A stretch of 34,828 nt of DNA, from assembly GCA_045126815.1 (NCBI GenBank), contig JBGVPD010000021.1:1-34828 (forward strand), read 5' to 3'. The notes beneath the pieces were generated by a model, which was given only the letters and a program-made list of their open reading frames with translations, did not search any database and was not told the origin of the DNA. Both the position numbers and the translations under genes were made by a program. Of the stretch, positions 17,238 to 24,713 are shown in pieces (within the stretch, counting starts at the first letter, position 1; each line of letters opens with the position of its first letter). The stretch is from RGIG1995 sp045126815 (GTDB lineage: Bacteria; Bacillota; Clostridia; Oscillospirales; CAG-272).

Positions 17238-17259
17238 AGACGTTTTACGTCTTTCCTCC
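17238..17259 (-). promoter_or_regulatory. SD separated from start by a hairpin
   Basis: GGAGG (17255-17259) is followed by AGACGT-AAA-ACGTCT (17238-17252, perfect 6-bp stem), with the ATG at 17226. No closer SD and no usable in-frame start near GGAGG is seen. Folding would bring SD and ATG to about 13 nt. Confidence 0.45.
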
Positions 17260-17281
17260 ATTCAATTATTTGTACCTATAT

Positions 17282-17310
17282 ATTGTAACATAACCTAATT
17301 AAACCGTCAA
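17282..17310 (-). promoter_or_regulatory. Promoter of the TKTPET lipoprotein gene
   Basis: TTGACG (17305-17310), 17-nt spacer, TACAAT (17282-17287). Confidence 0.8.
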
Positions 17311-17369
17311 TAGTTTTCTTCAGGTTGTTTATGGCACATAACCCACTAGATTTATAATTAATATAACCA

Positions 17370-17790
17370 AGCAATCTCCCGACAGCACACTTTCCGTCTT
17401 GTGTGAGCATAAACCGACCTAAACAGATTAAAAATCTTATGTTTATGTAAGGTGCAGTGAAACAAAGCGTTTGTGGGGGTAGGGTTCAAAGGGAGGGGGG
17501 AATCGCAACCCCTCTCCCTTTTGGCGACTTCTTTGGTTACTTTCTTGTCGCAGCAAGAAAGTAACATAAAAGAAAGTAAGGTAAGTTATTTTTATCCCAA
17601 TAATACTGGTGAAAACCGTATATAAAACGGACCGTCGGGGACGTCGGTCCCTACAAATTTAAGAGGGAAAGTAACTTTTATTCCAATAATATTGGTGATA
17701 ATTGTTTGTTATTACGGGACGTCGAGGTAGGGGTTCCCCGAACCGCACGAAGTAAGGTTTGGGGGTTCTCGTGGGCGCCGTCCCCTACAA
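17370..17790 (-). repeat. Composite intergenic repeat, copy E
   Basis: Inverted relative to copy A. The hairpin is at 17536-17565, with the same conserved blocks on one side. On the other side are CCAATAATACTGG (about 17597), an accgtcggggacgtcggtccctac module, CCAATAATATTGG (about 17682) and the cgtcgaggtaggggttccccgaa... module (17717-17789). It carries a 69-codon frame (17358-17567) that matches the copy A frame for about 50 codons, which reflects repeat identity rather than proven coding. Confidence 0.85.
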
Positions 17791-17794
17791 ATTT

Positions 17795-17824
17795 AAAAGG
17801 CACTCTTTTTTTGAGTGCCTTTTT
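17795..17824. terminator. Terminator of the Val-T-box/VOR operon
   Basis: aaaaggcactc and gagtgcctttt arms surround a T-rich loop. The hairpin has A/T runs on both sides and could work in either direction; here it closes the seven-gene minus-strand operon. Confidence 0.88.
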
Positions 17825-17843
17825 GTTAACCATATTTTAGTTA

Positions 17844-18374
17844 TTAATAGTTATATCCCGTGTCGATTGCTTTGAGGTTTATCTCAAACATATCCGCACG
17901 TTTTGCTGATACAACCTTTTTAAGCGCATCTTCAAGATTGTCATACTCGACAGCTCCCGCTTCTTTGATAAACTTACCCATCATGATCATATTAGCCAAG
18001 CTGGGTGCGCCTATCTCCTGCGCTAACTTTGTCGTAGGTATGTAGAATACCTTTACGTCTGTTCTCTCAACTTTTCTCTCAATAAGCGTTGAGTCAACGA
18101 ATATCATACCGCCCTCTACTACGTCTTTTTCATATTTGTCAAGCGAGGGAAGGTTCATAGCGATAAGTACGTCAGGCTTTGATACAATAGGTGAACCGAT
18201 CGGATCGTCACTGAGTATAACACTGCAGTTTGCCGTTCCGCCACGCATTTCGGGACCGTATGACGGCAACCAGCTTATCTGTTTGCCCTCAAGCATTCCC
18301 TTGTACGCCATAAATTTACCTGCAAAAAGTACGCCCTGACCGCCAAATCCGGCAATAAGTGTGTTGGTTGTCAT
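17844..18374 (-). CDS. 2-oxoacid:ferredoxin oxidoreductase, gamma subunit
   Basis: Gamma subunit (176 residues) of a 2-oxoacid:acceptor oxidoreductase, the subunit that helps bind CoA. Signature N-terminus LIAGFGGQGVLFAGK, then the highly conserved SWLPSYGPEMRGGTANC block and IGSPIVSKPDVLIAMN. Start ATG 18374, two bases after the beta subunit stop, with GGAGG upstream. It completes the delta-alpha-beta-gamma order of VOR/KOR-type enzymes. Last gene before the terminator. Confidence 0.93.
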   Translation of the reverse strand: MTTNTLIAGFGGQGVLFAGKFMAYKGMLEGKQISWLPSYGPEMRGGTANCSVILSDDPIGSPIVSKPDVLIAMNLPSLDKYEKDVVEGGMIFVDSTLIERKVERTDVKVFYIPTTKLAQEIGAPSLANMIMMGKFIKEAGAVEYDNLEDALKKVVSAKRADMFEINLKAIDTGYNY

Positions 18375-18376
18375 AA

Positions 18377-19129
18377 TTACTCAGCCTCCTTTGTTGCGCT
18401 TCTGTCTTTGTATACACCCAAAGGATAGTAGGGAATCATCTTTTCGTCAACCCATTTCAATGCGTCAACGGGTGTCATACCCCAGTTGGTAGGACATGAC
18501 GATACAACTTCAACAAGTGAAAATCCTTTATTGTTTATCTGATTTTCAAATGCCTTCTTAATTACTTTCTGCGCTTCTTTAACGTTTTTAACGTTGTTAA
18601 CCGCAACTCTTGCTATAAATTCAGGTCCGTCAAGCGTGGAAAGCATCTCGCTTACCTTTACGGGATAACCCTGAGTCGCAACGTCTCTTCCATAGGGAGA
18701 CGTCTGTGTTACCTGACCGGGAAGTGACGTGGGCGCCATCTGTCCGCCCGTCATTCCGTAAATTGCGTTGTTTACGAATATAACCGTTATATTTTCATTT
18801 CTTGTTGCCGCGTGTACGGTTTCTGCCATACCGATCGATGCTAAGTCGCCGTCCCCCTGGTATGTAAAGATAACGTTTTCAGGCATAGCTCTCTTAAGTC
18901 CCGTTGCAACAGCGGGTGCTCTTCCGTGAGCTGCCTCAACCATATCACATGCAAAATAATTGTACGCCATAACTGCGCATCCAACGGGCGCTACGCCTAT
19001 CGTTTTGCCCTCAACACCAAGCTCGTCTATTGCCTGAGCTACAAGTCTGTGAATAATACCGTGTGTACAGCCGGGGCAATAATGCAATTCGGCATCTGTT
19101 AAACTTTTCGGCTTTTCAAAAACTACCAT
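18377..19129 (-). CDS. 2-oxoacid:ferredoxin oxidoreductase, beta (TPP) subunit
   Basis: Catalytic thiamine-diphosphate subunit (250 residues). The TPP motif runs from GDGDLASIGMAE to VNNAIYGMTGGQ. Cys residues for the proximal [4Fe-4S] cluster are present: CPGC near the N-terminus, VGCAV and SSCPTNWG. The MAPTSLPGQ segment after the TPP motif is typical of VOR/KOR-type beta subunits and unlike pyruvate-specific enzymes. The ATG overlaps the alpha stop by one base (TAATG), and AGGAGGGG lies upstream. Expected reaction: acyl-CoA + CO2 + reduced ferredoxin to 2-oxoacid, reversible. Confidence 0.93.
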   Translation of the reverse strand: MVVFEKPKSLTDAELHYCPGCTHGIIHRLVAQAIDELGVEGKTIGVAPVGCAVMAYNYFACDMVEAAHGRAPAVATGLKRAMPENVIFTYQGDGDLASIGMAETVHAATRNENITVIFVNNAIYGMTGGQMAPTSLPGQVTQTSPYGRDVATQGYPVKVSEMLSTLDGPEFIARVAVNNVKNVKEAQKVIKKAFENQINNKGFSLVEVVSSCPTNWGMTPVDALKWVDEKMIPYYPLGVYKDRSATKEAE

Positions 19130-20190
19130 TATTTATCCCCTCCTGCCATTTTTTTAATAGACTCAAGTACCTGTTCGGGTGTAGGAATCATACCGCCTAC
19201 ACGGTTGCAAAGATATACGGGCTTCTTGCATTCCGTTGCAAGTTTTACGTCCTCGATCATCTGTCCCATTGACAATTCAACGCTGAGGAATCCTTTAACC
19301 TTTTCTGCCGCTTCTGCCAAAGGCTTTGCGGGGAAGGGCCAAAGTGTTATAGGTCTTATCATACCTACTTTGATACCCATATTTCTTGCCGCGATTACAG
19401 CATTCTTTGATACACGAGATGCAATACCGAAAGCAACTACGCAGTATTCTGCATCTTCCATCATAAAGGACTCGTATCTTACTTCATTTTCTTCGATCTG
19501 CTTATATCTTTCAAATCTTTCGAAGTTTGTTTTCTCAAGTTCTTCGGGAGAGAGATACAAAGAGTTTACAATGTTATGCTTTCTCTTCATCTGTGTACCC
19601 GTAACAGTCCAATCCTTTTCGGTGGGCTGATAGTTAACTTCGGGAAGTTCAACGGGTTCCATCATCTGTCCCATAGTTCCGTCAGCCAAAAGCATAGAAG
19701 GAACTCTGTATTTTTCGGCAAGATCAAATGCGAGTATCGTCATATCTGCCATTTCCTGAACGGATGCGGGAGCTAAAACTATCAAATGATAGTCACCGTG
19801 ACCGCCGCCCTTTGTTGCCTGGAAATAGTCTGACTGTGAAGGCTGAATACCGCCGAGACCGGGGCCGCCTCTCTGTACGTTTACGATAAGCGCGGGAAGA
19901 TCCGCACCTGCTATGTATGATATACCCTCTTGTTTCAACGATACGCCGGGGCTGGAAGATGACGTCATAACACGCATACCCGTTCCTGCTACGCCGTATA
20001 CCATATTAATTGCCGAGATCTCACTTTCCGCCTGAAGAAATACACCGCCGATTTTGGGCATTCTCTTTGCCATATAAGCGGCAATCTCAGTCTGGGGAGT
20101 TATAGGATATCCGAAGTAGTGACGGCAACCTGCCTTAATAGCCGCTTCCGCAATCGCTTCGTTACCTTTCATCAATACCTTATCTGCCAC
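19129..20190 (-). CDS. 2-oxoacid:ferredoxin oxidoreductase, alpha subunit (VorB/KorA type)
   Basis: Alpha subunit, 353 residues from GTG 20190, containing the pyrimidine-binding domain. It opens with MKGNEAIAEAAIKAGCRHYFGYPITPQ and carries the invariant FLQAESEISAINMVYGVAGTG and TSSSSPGVSLKQEGISY blocks, RGGPGLGG, and LLADGTMGQMMEP. Proteins of this type are often named 3-methyl-2-oxobutanoate (2-ketoisovalerate) dehydrogenase subunit VorB. The frame opens at TTG 20211 inside the ferredoxin gene, but GAGGTGG sits about 6 nt before GTG 20190, which I prefer. The Val T-box upstream supports a branched-chain substrate; 2-oxoglutarate cannot be excluded from sequence. Confidence 0.93.
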   Translation of the reverse strand: MADKVLMKGNEAIAEAAIKAGCRHYFGYPITPQTEIAAYMAKRMPKIGGVFLQAESEISAINMVYGVAGTGMRVMTSSSSPGVSLKQEGISYIAGADLPALIVNVQRGGPGLGGIQPSQSDYFQATKGGGHGDYHLIVLAPASVQEMADMTILAFDLAEKYRVPSMLLADGTMGQMMEPVELPEVNYQPTEKDWTVTGTQMKRKHNIVNSLYLSPEELEKTNFERFERYKQIEENEVRYESFMMEDAEYCVVAFGIASRVSKNAVIAARNMGIKVGMIRPITLWPFPAKPLAEAAEKVKGFLSVELSMGQMIEDVKLATECKKPVYLCNRVGGMIPTPEQVLESIKKMAGGDK

Positions 20191-20200
20191 AAAATCCACC

Positions 20201-20407
20201 TCATTTCTCAACCGTTATAACACAATCGGGGCACATCGTTGCGCAAAAAGCACAAGCTATGCACTTTTCCTGATCGGTTATCTCGGCGGGAGAGTGTCCC
20301 TTTTTATTAATCTTATTCTTTGCAAGTACAATGATCTTCTTTGGGCATACGTCAACACAAAGTCCGCAGCCTTTGCAAAGATCTGTTGCAAAACTTACCT
20401 TTTTCAT
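20201..20407 (-). CDS. 2-oxoacid:ferredoxin oxidoreductase, delta (2[4Fe-4S] ferredoxin) subunit
   Basis: A 68-residue ferredoxin-like subunit with two cluster motifs: CKGCGLCVDVCP and CIACAFCATMCP. It passes electrons between the TPP subunit and external ferredoxin. Start ATG 20407. The stop lies 10 bp before the preferred alpha start and overlaps the longer alpha frame. The gap of 36 bp to the P-loop ATPase gene holds no terminator. Confidence 0.93.
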   Translation of the reverse strand: MKKVSFATDLCKGCGLCVDVCPKKIIVLAKNKINKKGHSPAEITDQEKCIACAFCATMCPDCVITVEK

Positions 20408-20443
20408 ATAGATCTCTCCTATCTGATTTATATTACATTTATT

Positions 20444-21106
20444 CTAAAAAAGCTTTTCTTGAAGAACCATCGGGAAAACGTTCCCCTTCCCTAACTTTTC
20501 TTCGATCTCTTTAAAAAGACTTTCGTTAACCGATGTAAACATACATTCCACACCCGTTAAGCTTGACAGTTCTTTTGTCATCTCAACTGTTTTTAAAACG
20601 TCTTCAGCTTTTGTTAGTTCACCTAAATTTGAGTTGTTTACTATCTTTGTAAACTTTATTCTACTTGCATACTCTATTTCCTTAAAAACTTCATACGCCT
20701 CTTCGACGGTTGTTGTAAGGGGACGGTAAAAGTTTACCGTAAATATCATTTCGTAATCGTTTTCTTCTAAAATCCTCGGAACAAATCTTCCGAGAGCCAA
20801 AGCTCCCCTATCGTCTCCGCCAAGATCTATTATAACCTTTTTTTCTTTTCTGTCAAACAGTCCGTATGCTTGTGACGGAAGAGACGGAAGATCAACACTG
20901 GTGTTTGCAAAAGGCAAAGCTACAAGCTCAATACCCTCTTCTTCAAACAATCTTTCGCTGTCTTTTGTTCTGAAATAGGGATTTACAATATCAAGGTCGG
21001 CAATACTTACCTGATGCCCCTTTTTCTGTAAATCAATTGCATAGTTTATGGCAACGTTAGTCTTGCCGCTTCCGTAATGACCGGAAAAAATCGTTACTCT
21101 TTTCAT
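20444..21106 (-). CDS. P-loop ATPase (MinD/ParA-like) in the VOR operon
   Basis: A 220-residue SIMIBI-class ATPase-like protein. Deviant Walker A GHYGSGKTN at the N-terminus, SIADLDIVNPYFRTKD (switch I-like Asp) and VIIDLGGDDRGA (Walker B-like) are visible. No DNA-binding or membrane-targeting helix is evident, so a chromosome-partition role is unlikely. Its position between the nitrilase gene and the ferredoxin subunit suggests an accessory role for the iron-sulfur enzyme, for example cluster or cofactor delivery as with CooC-like proteins; this is inference. Start ATG 21106. The 82-bp gap upstream contains a small hairpin (GAGG...CCTC) but no clear promoter. Confidence 0.8.
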   Translation of the reverse strand: MKRVTIFSGHYGSGKTNVAINYAIDLQKKGHQVSIADLDIVNPYFRTKDSERLFEEEGIELVALPFANTSVDLPSLPSQAYGLFDRKEKKVIIDLGGDDRGALALGRFVPRILEENDYEMIFTVNFYRPLTTTVEEAYEVFKEIEYASRIKFTKIVNNSNLGELTKAEDVLKTVEMTKELSSLTGVECMFTSVNESLFKEIEEKLGKGNVFPMVLQEKLF

Positions 21107-21188
21107 CTATTCTAATTATGCCTTCAAACCGAGAGGTCATATCCCCTCTTTGATTTTTTGTGATACTATAACGACATCACGTTTATTC

Positions 21189-21986
21189 TTATATTTCATA
21201 CAAGTCAACGCGTCTGTCTTTGAAAACGTTGATACTATCCCTTATACCTCCGATAACGCTGAAATCAAGAACTGAATCAATTACTTCTTCGCTATCTCCG
21301 GCTTTTATCAGCTCGTTCCCCCAAGGATCGACTATCAGCGACGAACCACCGTAAATATTTTCTTGCGATCTGCCGCAACTGTTACAGCACACTGTAAACA
21401 TCTGGTTTTCGATCGCCCTCGCCTTTACGAGCGTTGTCAAGTGGTTTATTCTGACACTCGGCCACTGCGAAACTATAAACAAACAGTCAAGACCGCCAAG
21501 CGCCATCTTTCTCGTAAGCTCGGGAAAACGTATATCATAACATATTATAATCCCGCAGTTTTTTCCGTCAAGGGTAAATTTGCAAATATTTTTCCCTTTT
21601 TCAAAAAACTTATCCTCACCCATAGGCGAAAACAAATGCGTCTTATCATATTCACCGATACAATTTCCAGCTCTGTCAAAAATATACGCCGTATTGTATA
21701 TTTTATCACCCTTTAAGTTGGCAACGCTACCCGCAACGATATTAACGTTTAATTCTTTTGCAAGTCCGCCTATTACTCTTTTAGTTCTTTCTCCGTTTTT
21801 ATCACAGTATTCATTCGTATTCTCCTTCGGAGAAAAACCGGTATTCCAAGTTTCAGGCAATACGATAACGTCAACGTCTTTTTTTGCGGCATCCCTTATA
21901 AGTCTTTCGGCTTTTGCATAGTTTTCATCGACCGAACCGAAAGCCATATCCATTTGTACACAGCCAACTTTCATTATATCTGACAT
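21189..21986 (-). CDS. Carbon-nitrogen hydrolase (nitrilase superfamily, omega-amidase-like)
   Basis: A 265-residue amidase. The Glu-Lys-Cys triad is intact: VLPETWNTGF (Glu), GEYDKTHLF (Lys) and GIIICYDIRFPE (Cys). The HLFSPMGED segment and overall length resemble omega-amidase/YafV-type enzymes. These hydrolyse 2-oxoglutaramate left over when glutamine donates its amino group to a 2-oxoacid, which would fit a pathway that must aminate branched-chain 2-oxoacids; this link is inference. ATG 21986 follows GAGG by 8 nt and lies 10 bp after the synthetase stop, so it is in the Val-T-box operon. Confidence 0.88.
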   Translation of the reverse strand: MSDIMKVGCVQMDMAFGSVDENYAKAERLIRDAAKKDVDVIVLPETWNTGFSPKENTNEYCDKNGERTKRVIGGLAKELNVNIVAGSVANLKGDKIYNTAYIFDRAGNCIGEYDKTHLFSPMGEDKFFEKGKNICKFTLDGKNCGIIICYDIRFPELTRKMALGGLDCLFIVSQWPSVRINHLTTLVKARAIENQMFTVCCNSCGRSQENIYGGSSLIVDPWGNELIKAGDSEEVIDSVLDFSVIGGIRDSINVFKDRRVDLYEI

Positions 21987-21996
21987 ATCATTCGCC

Positions 21997-24285
21997 TCAA
22001 AGCTTATTTCTTTGAATCTTACCGCTTACCGTTTTAGGCAATTCTGTTCTGAATTCAACTATTCTCGGATACTTGTAGGGTGCTGTCTTTTCTTTTACGT
22101 ATTTCTGTATCTCTCTCTTAAGCTCGTCAGTAGGCTCTTTGCCATTTACAAGAACGATACTTGCCTTAACTACCTGACCTCTTACCTCGTCGGGAGCCGC
22201 AGATACACCGCACTCAAGAACGTAGGGCAATTCCATAATAACGCTTTCAATTTCAAAAGGACCAATTCTGTATCCCGATGATTTGATAACGTCGTCAACA
22301 CGTCCGACGTACCAGAAGAAGCCGTCTTCGTCTTTCCAAGCAACGTCTCCCGTATGGTAATAACCGTCGTGCCATACTTCTTTCGTCTTCTCTTCGTCGT
22401 TGTAATAACCCGTAAACAAACCGCAGGGTGCTCCGTTTTTAACGTTTACAACTATTTCACCCGTTTCACCTACGGGAACAGGGTTATTATCTGCATCAAC
22501 TATCTCAACGTCATATACGGGAGTAACCCTACCCATAGAACCTATCTTATGGGGAGCACCTACCATATTACCTATTATCATAGTGCTTTCCGACTGTCCG
22601 AAGCCTTCGATTATCTGAAGTCCCGTCGCCTTTTCAAATTGCTTGTATACTTCGGGGTTCAAAGCCTCACCCGCTGTCGTCATATGCTTAACAGACGAGA
22701 AATCGTATTTTGATATATCTTCTTTGATAAGCATACGAAGCATCGTCGGGGGCGCACAGAACGTCGTGATCTTATATTTAGCAAACATAGGAAGAATATC
22801 GGCTGCATTAAATCTGTCAAAGTCGTATACGAACGTTGCCGCCTCGCAAAGCCATTGACCGTACAGTTTACCCCACATGGATTTTGCCCATCCTGTGTCG
22901 GAAATTGTAAAATGCAATCCTTCGGGGTCAACGTTATGCCAATATCTTGCCGTATGGAAATGTCCTAATGCATATTTATAGTTATGTGCCGCGATCTTGG
23001 GATATCCTGACGTTCCCGACGTAAAGAACATAAGCATCAGATCGTCTCCGCCGGGAGAATCTTCTTTTCTGTCAAAGTGAGAACTGTAAAGAGTGTATTC
23101 CTCGTCAAAACATCTCCAACCTTCTCTTTCGCCGTTTACGATTATCTTATGCTTTAAAGTAGGACACTTATCGGAAGCGAGTTCGATCTGATGAGCAGTA
23201 TCATCGTCTGCCGTACATACAACGGCACTAACTCCCGCAGAGTTAAATCTGTACTCAAAATCGTGCTCAACAAGCTGACTTGTAGCAGGAATCGCAATAG
23301 CGCCAAGCTTATTCAAACCAAGCATAGCAAACCAGAACTGATAGTGTCTCTTCAAAACGAGCATTACTCTGTCGCCCTTCTTAATTCCAAGCGACTTAAA
23401 GTAGTTCGCGCACTGAGCCGACGCTCTCTTTATATCCTTAAAAGTAAATCTTCTCTCTGTCTTGTCCTTCGAAATATGGAGCATAGCCAATTTATCAGGC
23501 TCTTTTGCCGCCAATTCGTCAACAAGGTCAAAAGCAAAGTTAAATTTGTCTGTATTCTTAAACGTAATAGAAGTGGGCGTTCCCTTTTCGTTTTCGGTAA
23601 CGTCTATAAACTTCTTGTATATTCTGTCCTTCGTATCTTTTTCAACTATTGCTTTATTCTGAATAAGTTTTGCAGGAGTTAATTCGGGAATAGGCTCTCC
23701 CGTCGGATTAAGAACTATAGCGTAGAAAACACAGTCCTTACCGTTAACCGCGATCATACCGTGAGGTGTGTCACTGTTAAAATAAATACTGTCGCCGGGG
23801 CCTAATATCTCTCTGTGTTCGCCTATCTGCACAAGAAGATTTCCCTCGATTATAAGGTCTATCTCCTGTCCTGCGTGTGTCGTCAACTCGATATCTCTGC
23901 TCTGCGCCTCTTCGTCATAAATACTTCTTACGTAAAGAGGTTCAGCTATTCTGTTTCTGAAAGAATAAGCGAGGTTAAAGTAGGTCATACCGTGAGCTTG
24001 AGACACTTTTTGTCCCGTTCCCGAACGGGTTACGGTATACGACTTAAGTCTAGGGCTGTAACCTTCTATAATATCGGTTACGTTTACGTTTAAAGCAAGC
24101 GCGCAACGGTAAATAAAAGCAAAGTTGAGATCGCTTTCACCCTTTTCGCAAAGTATGTACTCCTCTACGGTAACACCCGTCTTGTTCGCCATCTCCTCAG
24201 GCGTATAGTTTTCAAGTTCGCGAAGCTCCTTTATACGCCCCGCCATCTCTCTGATCTTAAAATCAAGACCTGTCATCTGTTGCAT
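21997..24285 (-). CDS. XRE HTH-cupin-acyl-CoA synthetase fusion (Val T-box)
   Basis: A three-part protein of 762 residues. Residues 14-72 are an XRE-type helix-turn-helix, 134-192 a cupin (HAGQEIDLIIEG ... GDSIYFNSDTPHG) and about 245-762 an AMP-forming acyl-CoA synthetase of the medium-chain (ACSM) type: P-loop FTSGTSGYPK at 421-430, EGFGQSE, GYYHTGD, YVGRVDDVIKSSGYRIGPFE and catalytic Lys756 in SGKIQRNKL, where the protein ends. It should form CoA esters of short or branched acids; isobutyrate is my guess from the Val T-box. The frame opens at 24387, but that extension covers the T-box terminator; ATG 24285 with GGAG 11 nt upstream is chosen. First gene of the VOR operon; close paralogue of 24714-26981. 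Confidence 0.92.
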   Translation of the reverse strand: MQQMTGLDFKIREMAGRIKELRELENYTPEEMANKTGVTVEEYILCEKGESDLNFAFIYRCALALNVNVTDIIEGYSPRLKSYTVTRSGTGQKVSQAHGMTYFNLAYSFRNRIAEPLYVRSIYDEEAQSRDIELTTHAGQEIDLIIEGNLLVQIGEHREILGPGDSIYFNSDTPHGMIAVNGKDCVFYAIVLNPTGEPIPELTPAKLIQNKAIVEKDTKDRIYKKFIDVTENEKGTPTSITFKNTDKFNFAFDLVDELAAKEPDKLAMLHISKDKTERRFTFKDIKRASAQCANYFKSLGIKKGDRVMLVLKRHYQFWFAMLGLNKLGAIAIPATSQLVEHDFEYRFNSAGVSAVVCTADDDTAHQIELASDKCPTLKHKIIVNGEREGWRCFDEEYTLYSSHFDRKEDSPGGDDLMLMFFTSGTSGYPKIAAHNYKYALGHFHTARYWHNVDPEGLHFTISDTGWAKSMWGKLYGQWLCEAATFVYDFDRFNAADILPMFAKYKITTFCAPPTMLRMLIKEDISKYDFSSVKHMTTAGEALNPEVYKQFEKATGLQIIEGFGQSESTMIIGNMVGAPHKIGSMGRVTPVYDVEIVDADNNPVPVGETGEIVVNVKNGAPCGLFTGYYNDEEKTKEVWHDGYYHTGDVAWKDEDGFFWYVGRVDDVIKSSGYRIGPFEIESVIMELPYVLECGVSAAPDEVRGQVVKASIVLVNGKEPTDELKREIQKYVKEKTAPYKYPRIVEFRTELPKTVSGKIQRNKL

Positions 24286-24317
24286 AATATCATTTTCTCC
24301 ATTCCGGGATAAGAAAA

Positions 24318-24602
24318 GCACTCGTCCCAAAGTTAATGACTTTGAGACGAGTGCGAAAATCTTCAAATCACCCGCGGTACCACTCAAATTGCAGTCTTTT
24401 ATAACTGCCCCTCTCGGAATCTATCAATTCCTATGCCTTCACGCAGCAATTACGGGAAGATTCTACTCACTTTTTTAAGCTTTCTTTCTTCCGGCTCGGA
24501 AGCTACAAATATAAGGTCTTTTTAAATAGCTTTCACCAAAACGCTATCTCTCTGTGTAAAAAATATCCCTATACACTCTTCGTCTAAGCCTTTATAAATT
24601 AT
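24318..24602 (-). ncRNA. T-box leader, specifier read as GTA (Val)
   Basis: T-box GAGTGGTACCGCGGG lies at 24371-24385 on the minus strand, followed by a long terminator stem (24318-24354, about 16 bp) with TTTTCTT. Stem I by hand: GGCT/AGCC and GAAG/CTTC around a kink-turn-like bulge, TATAGGG/CCTTATA, then a distal ATAGC/GCTAT stem with AGAGAG and GGTG elements. The internal loop 3' side ends GTA-G directly before CTTCCGAGCC, which puts the specifier GTA at 24504-24506. The TGGT of the T-box fits discriminator A. Alternative triplets in this loop (TTT, TGT) are possible, but they do not hold the usual place one base before the lower helix. Confidence 0.93.
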
Positions 24603-24608
24603 GCGGTT

Positions 24609-24637
24609 ATTTTATCACAACTTTGTATGTTTGTCAA
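24609..24637 (-). promoter_or_regulatory. Promoter of the Val-T-box operon
   Basis: TTGACA (24632-24637), 17-nt spacer, TAAAAT (24609-24614). Confidence 0.88.
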
Positions 24638-24654
24638 CACATTTTCAAAATTTT

Positions 24655-24685
24655 ACTTTACCGCTTTAACACAGTGCGATAAAGT
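24655..24685 (-). terminator. Probable terminator of the Ile-T-box synthetase gene
   Basis: A 10-bp stem, ACTTTATCGC/GCGGTAAAGT (one T-G pair) with an 11-nt loop, is followed by AAAATTTT. The T-run is short, so some read-through into the Val unit is possible. Confidence 0.5.
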
Positions 24686-24713
24686 TATGCCTTTACTTTA
24701 AAACAAAACCGTA

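Noticed and set aside
21107..21188. Small hairpin in the gap before the P-loop ATPase as a terminator
   Set aside because: The stem is only about 4-5 bp, has no T-run, and the flanking genes are co-directional; read as an intra-operon structure at most.
24286..24387. N-terminal extension of the Val-unit synthetase by 34 residues
   Set aside because: It would translate the T-box terminator and the extra residues match nothing; ATG 24285 starts the HTH domain as in the paralogue.
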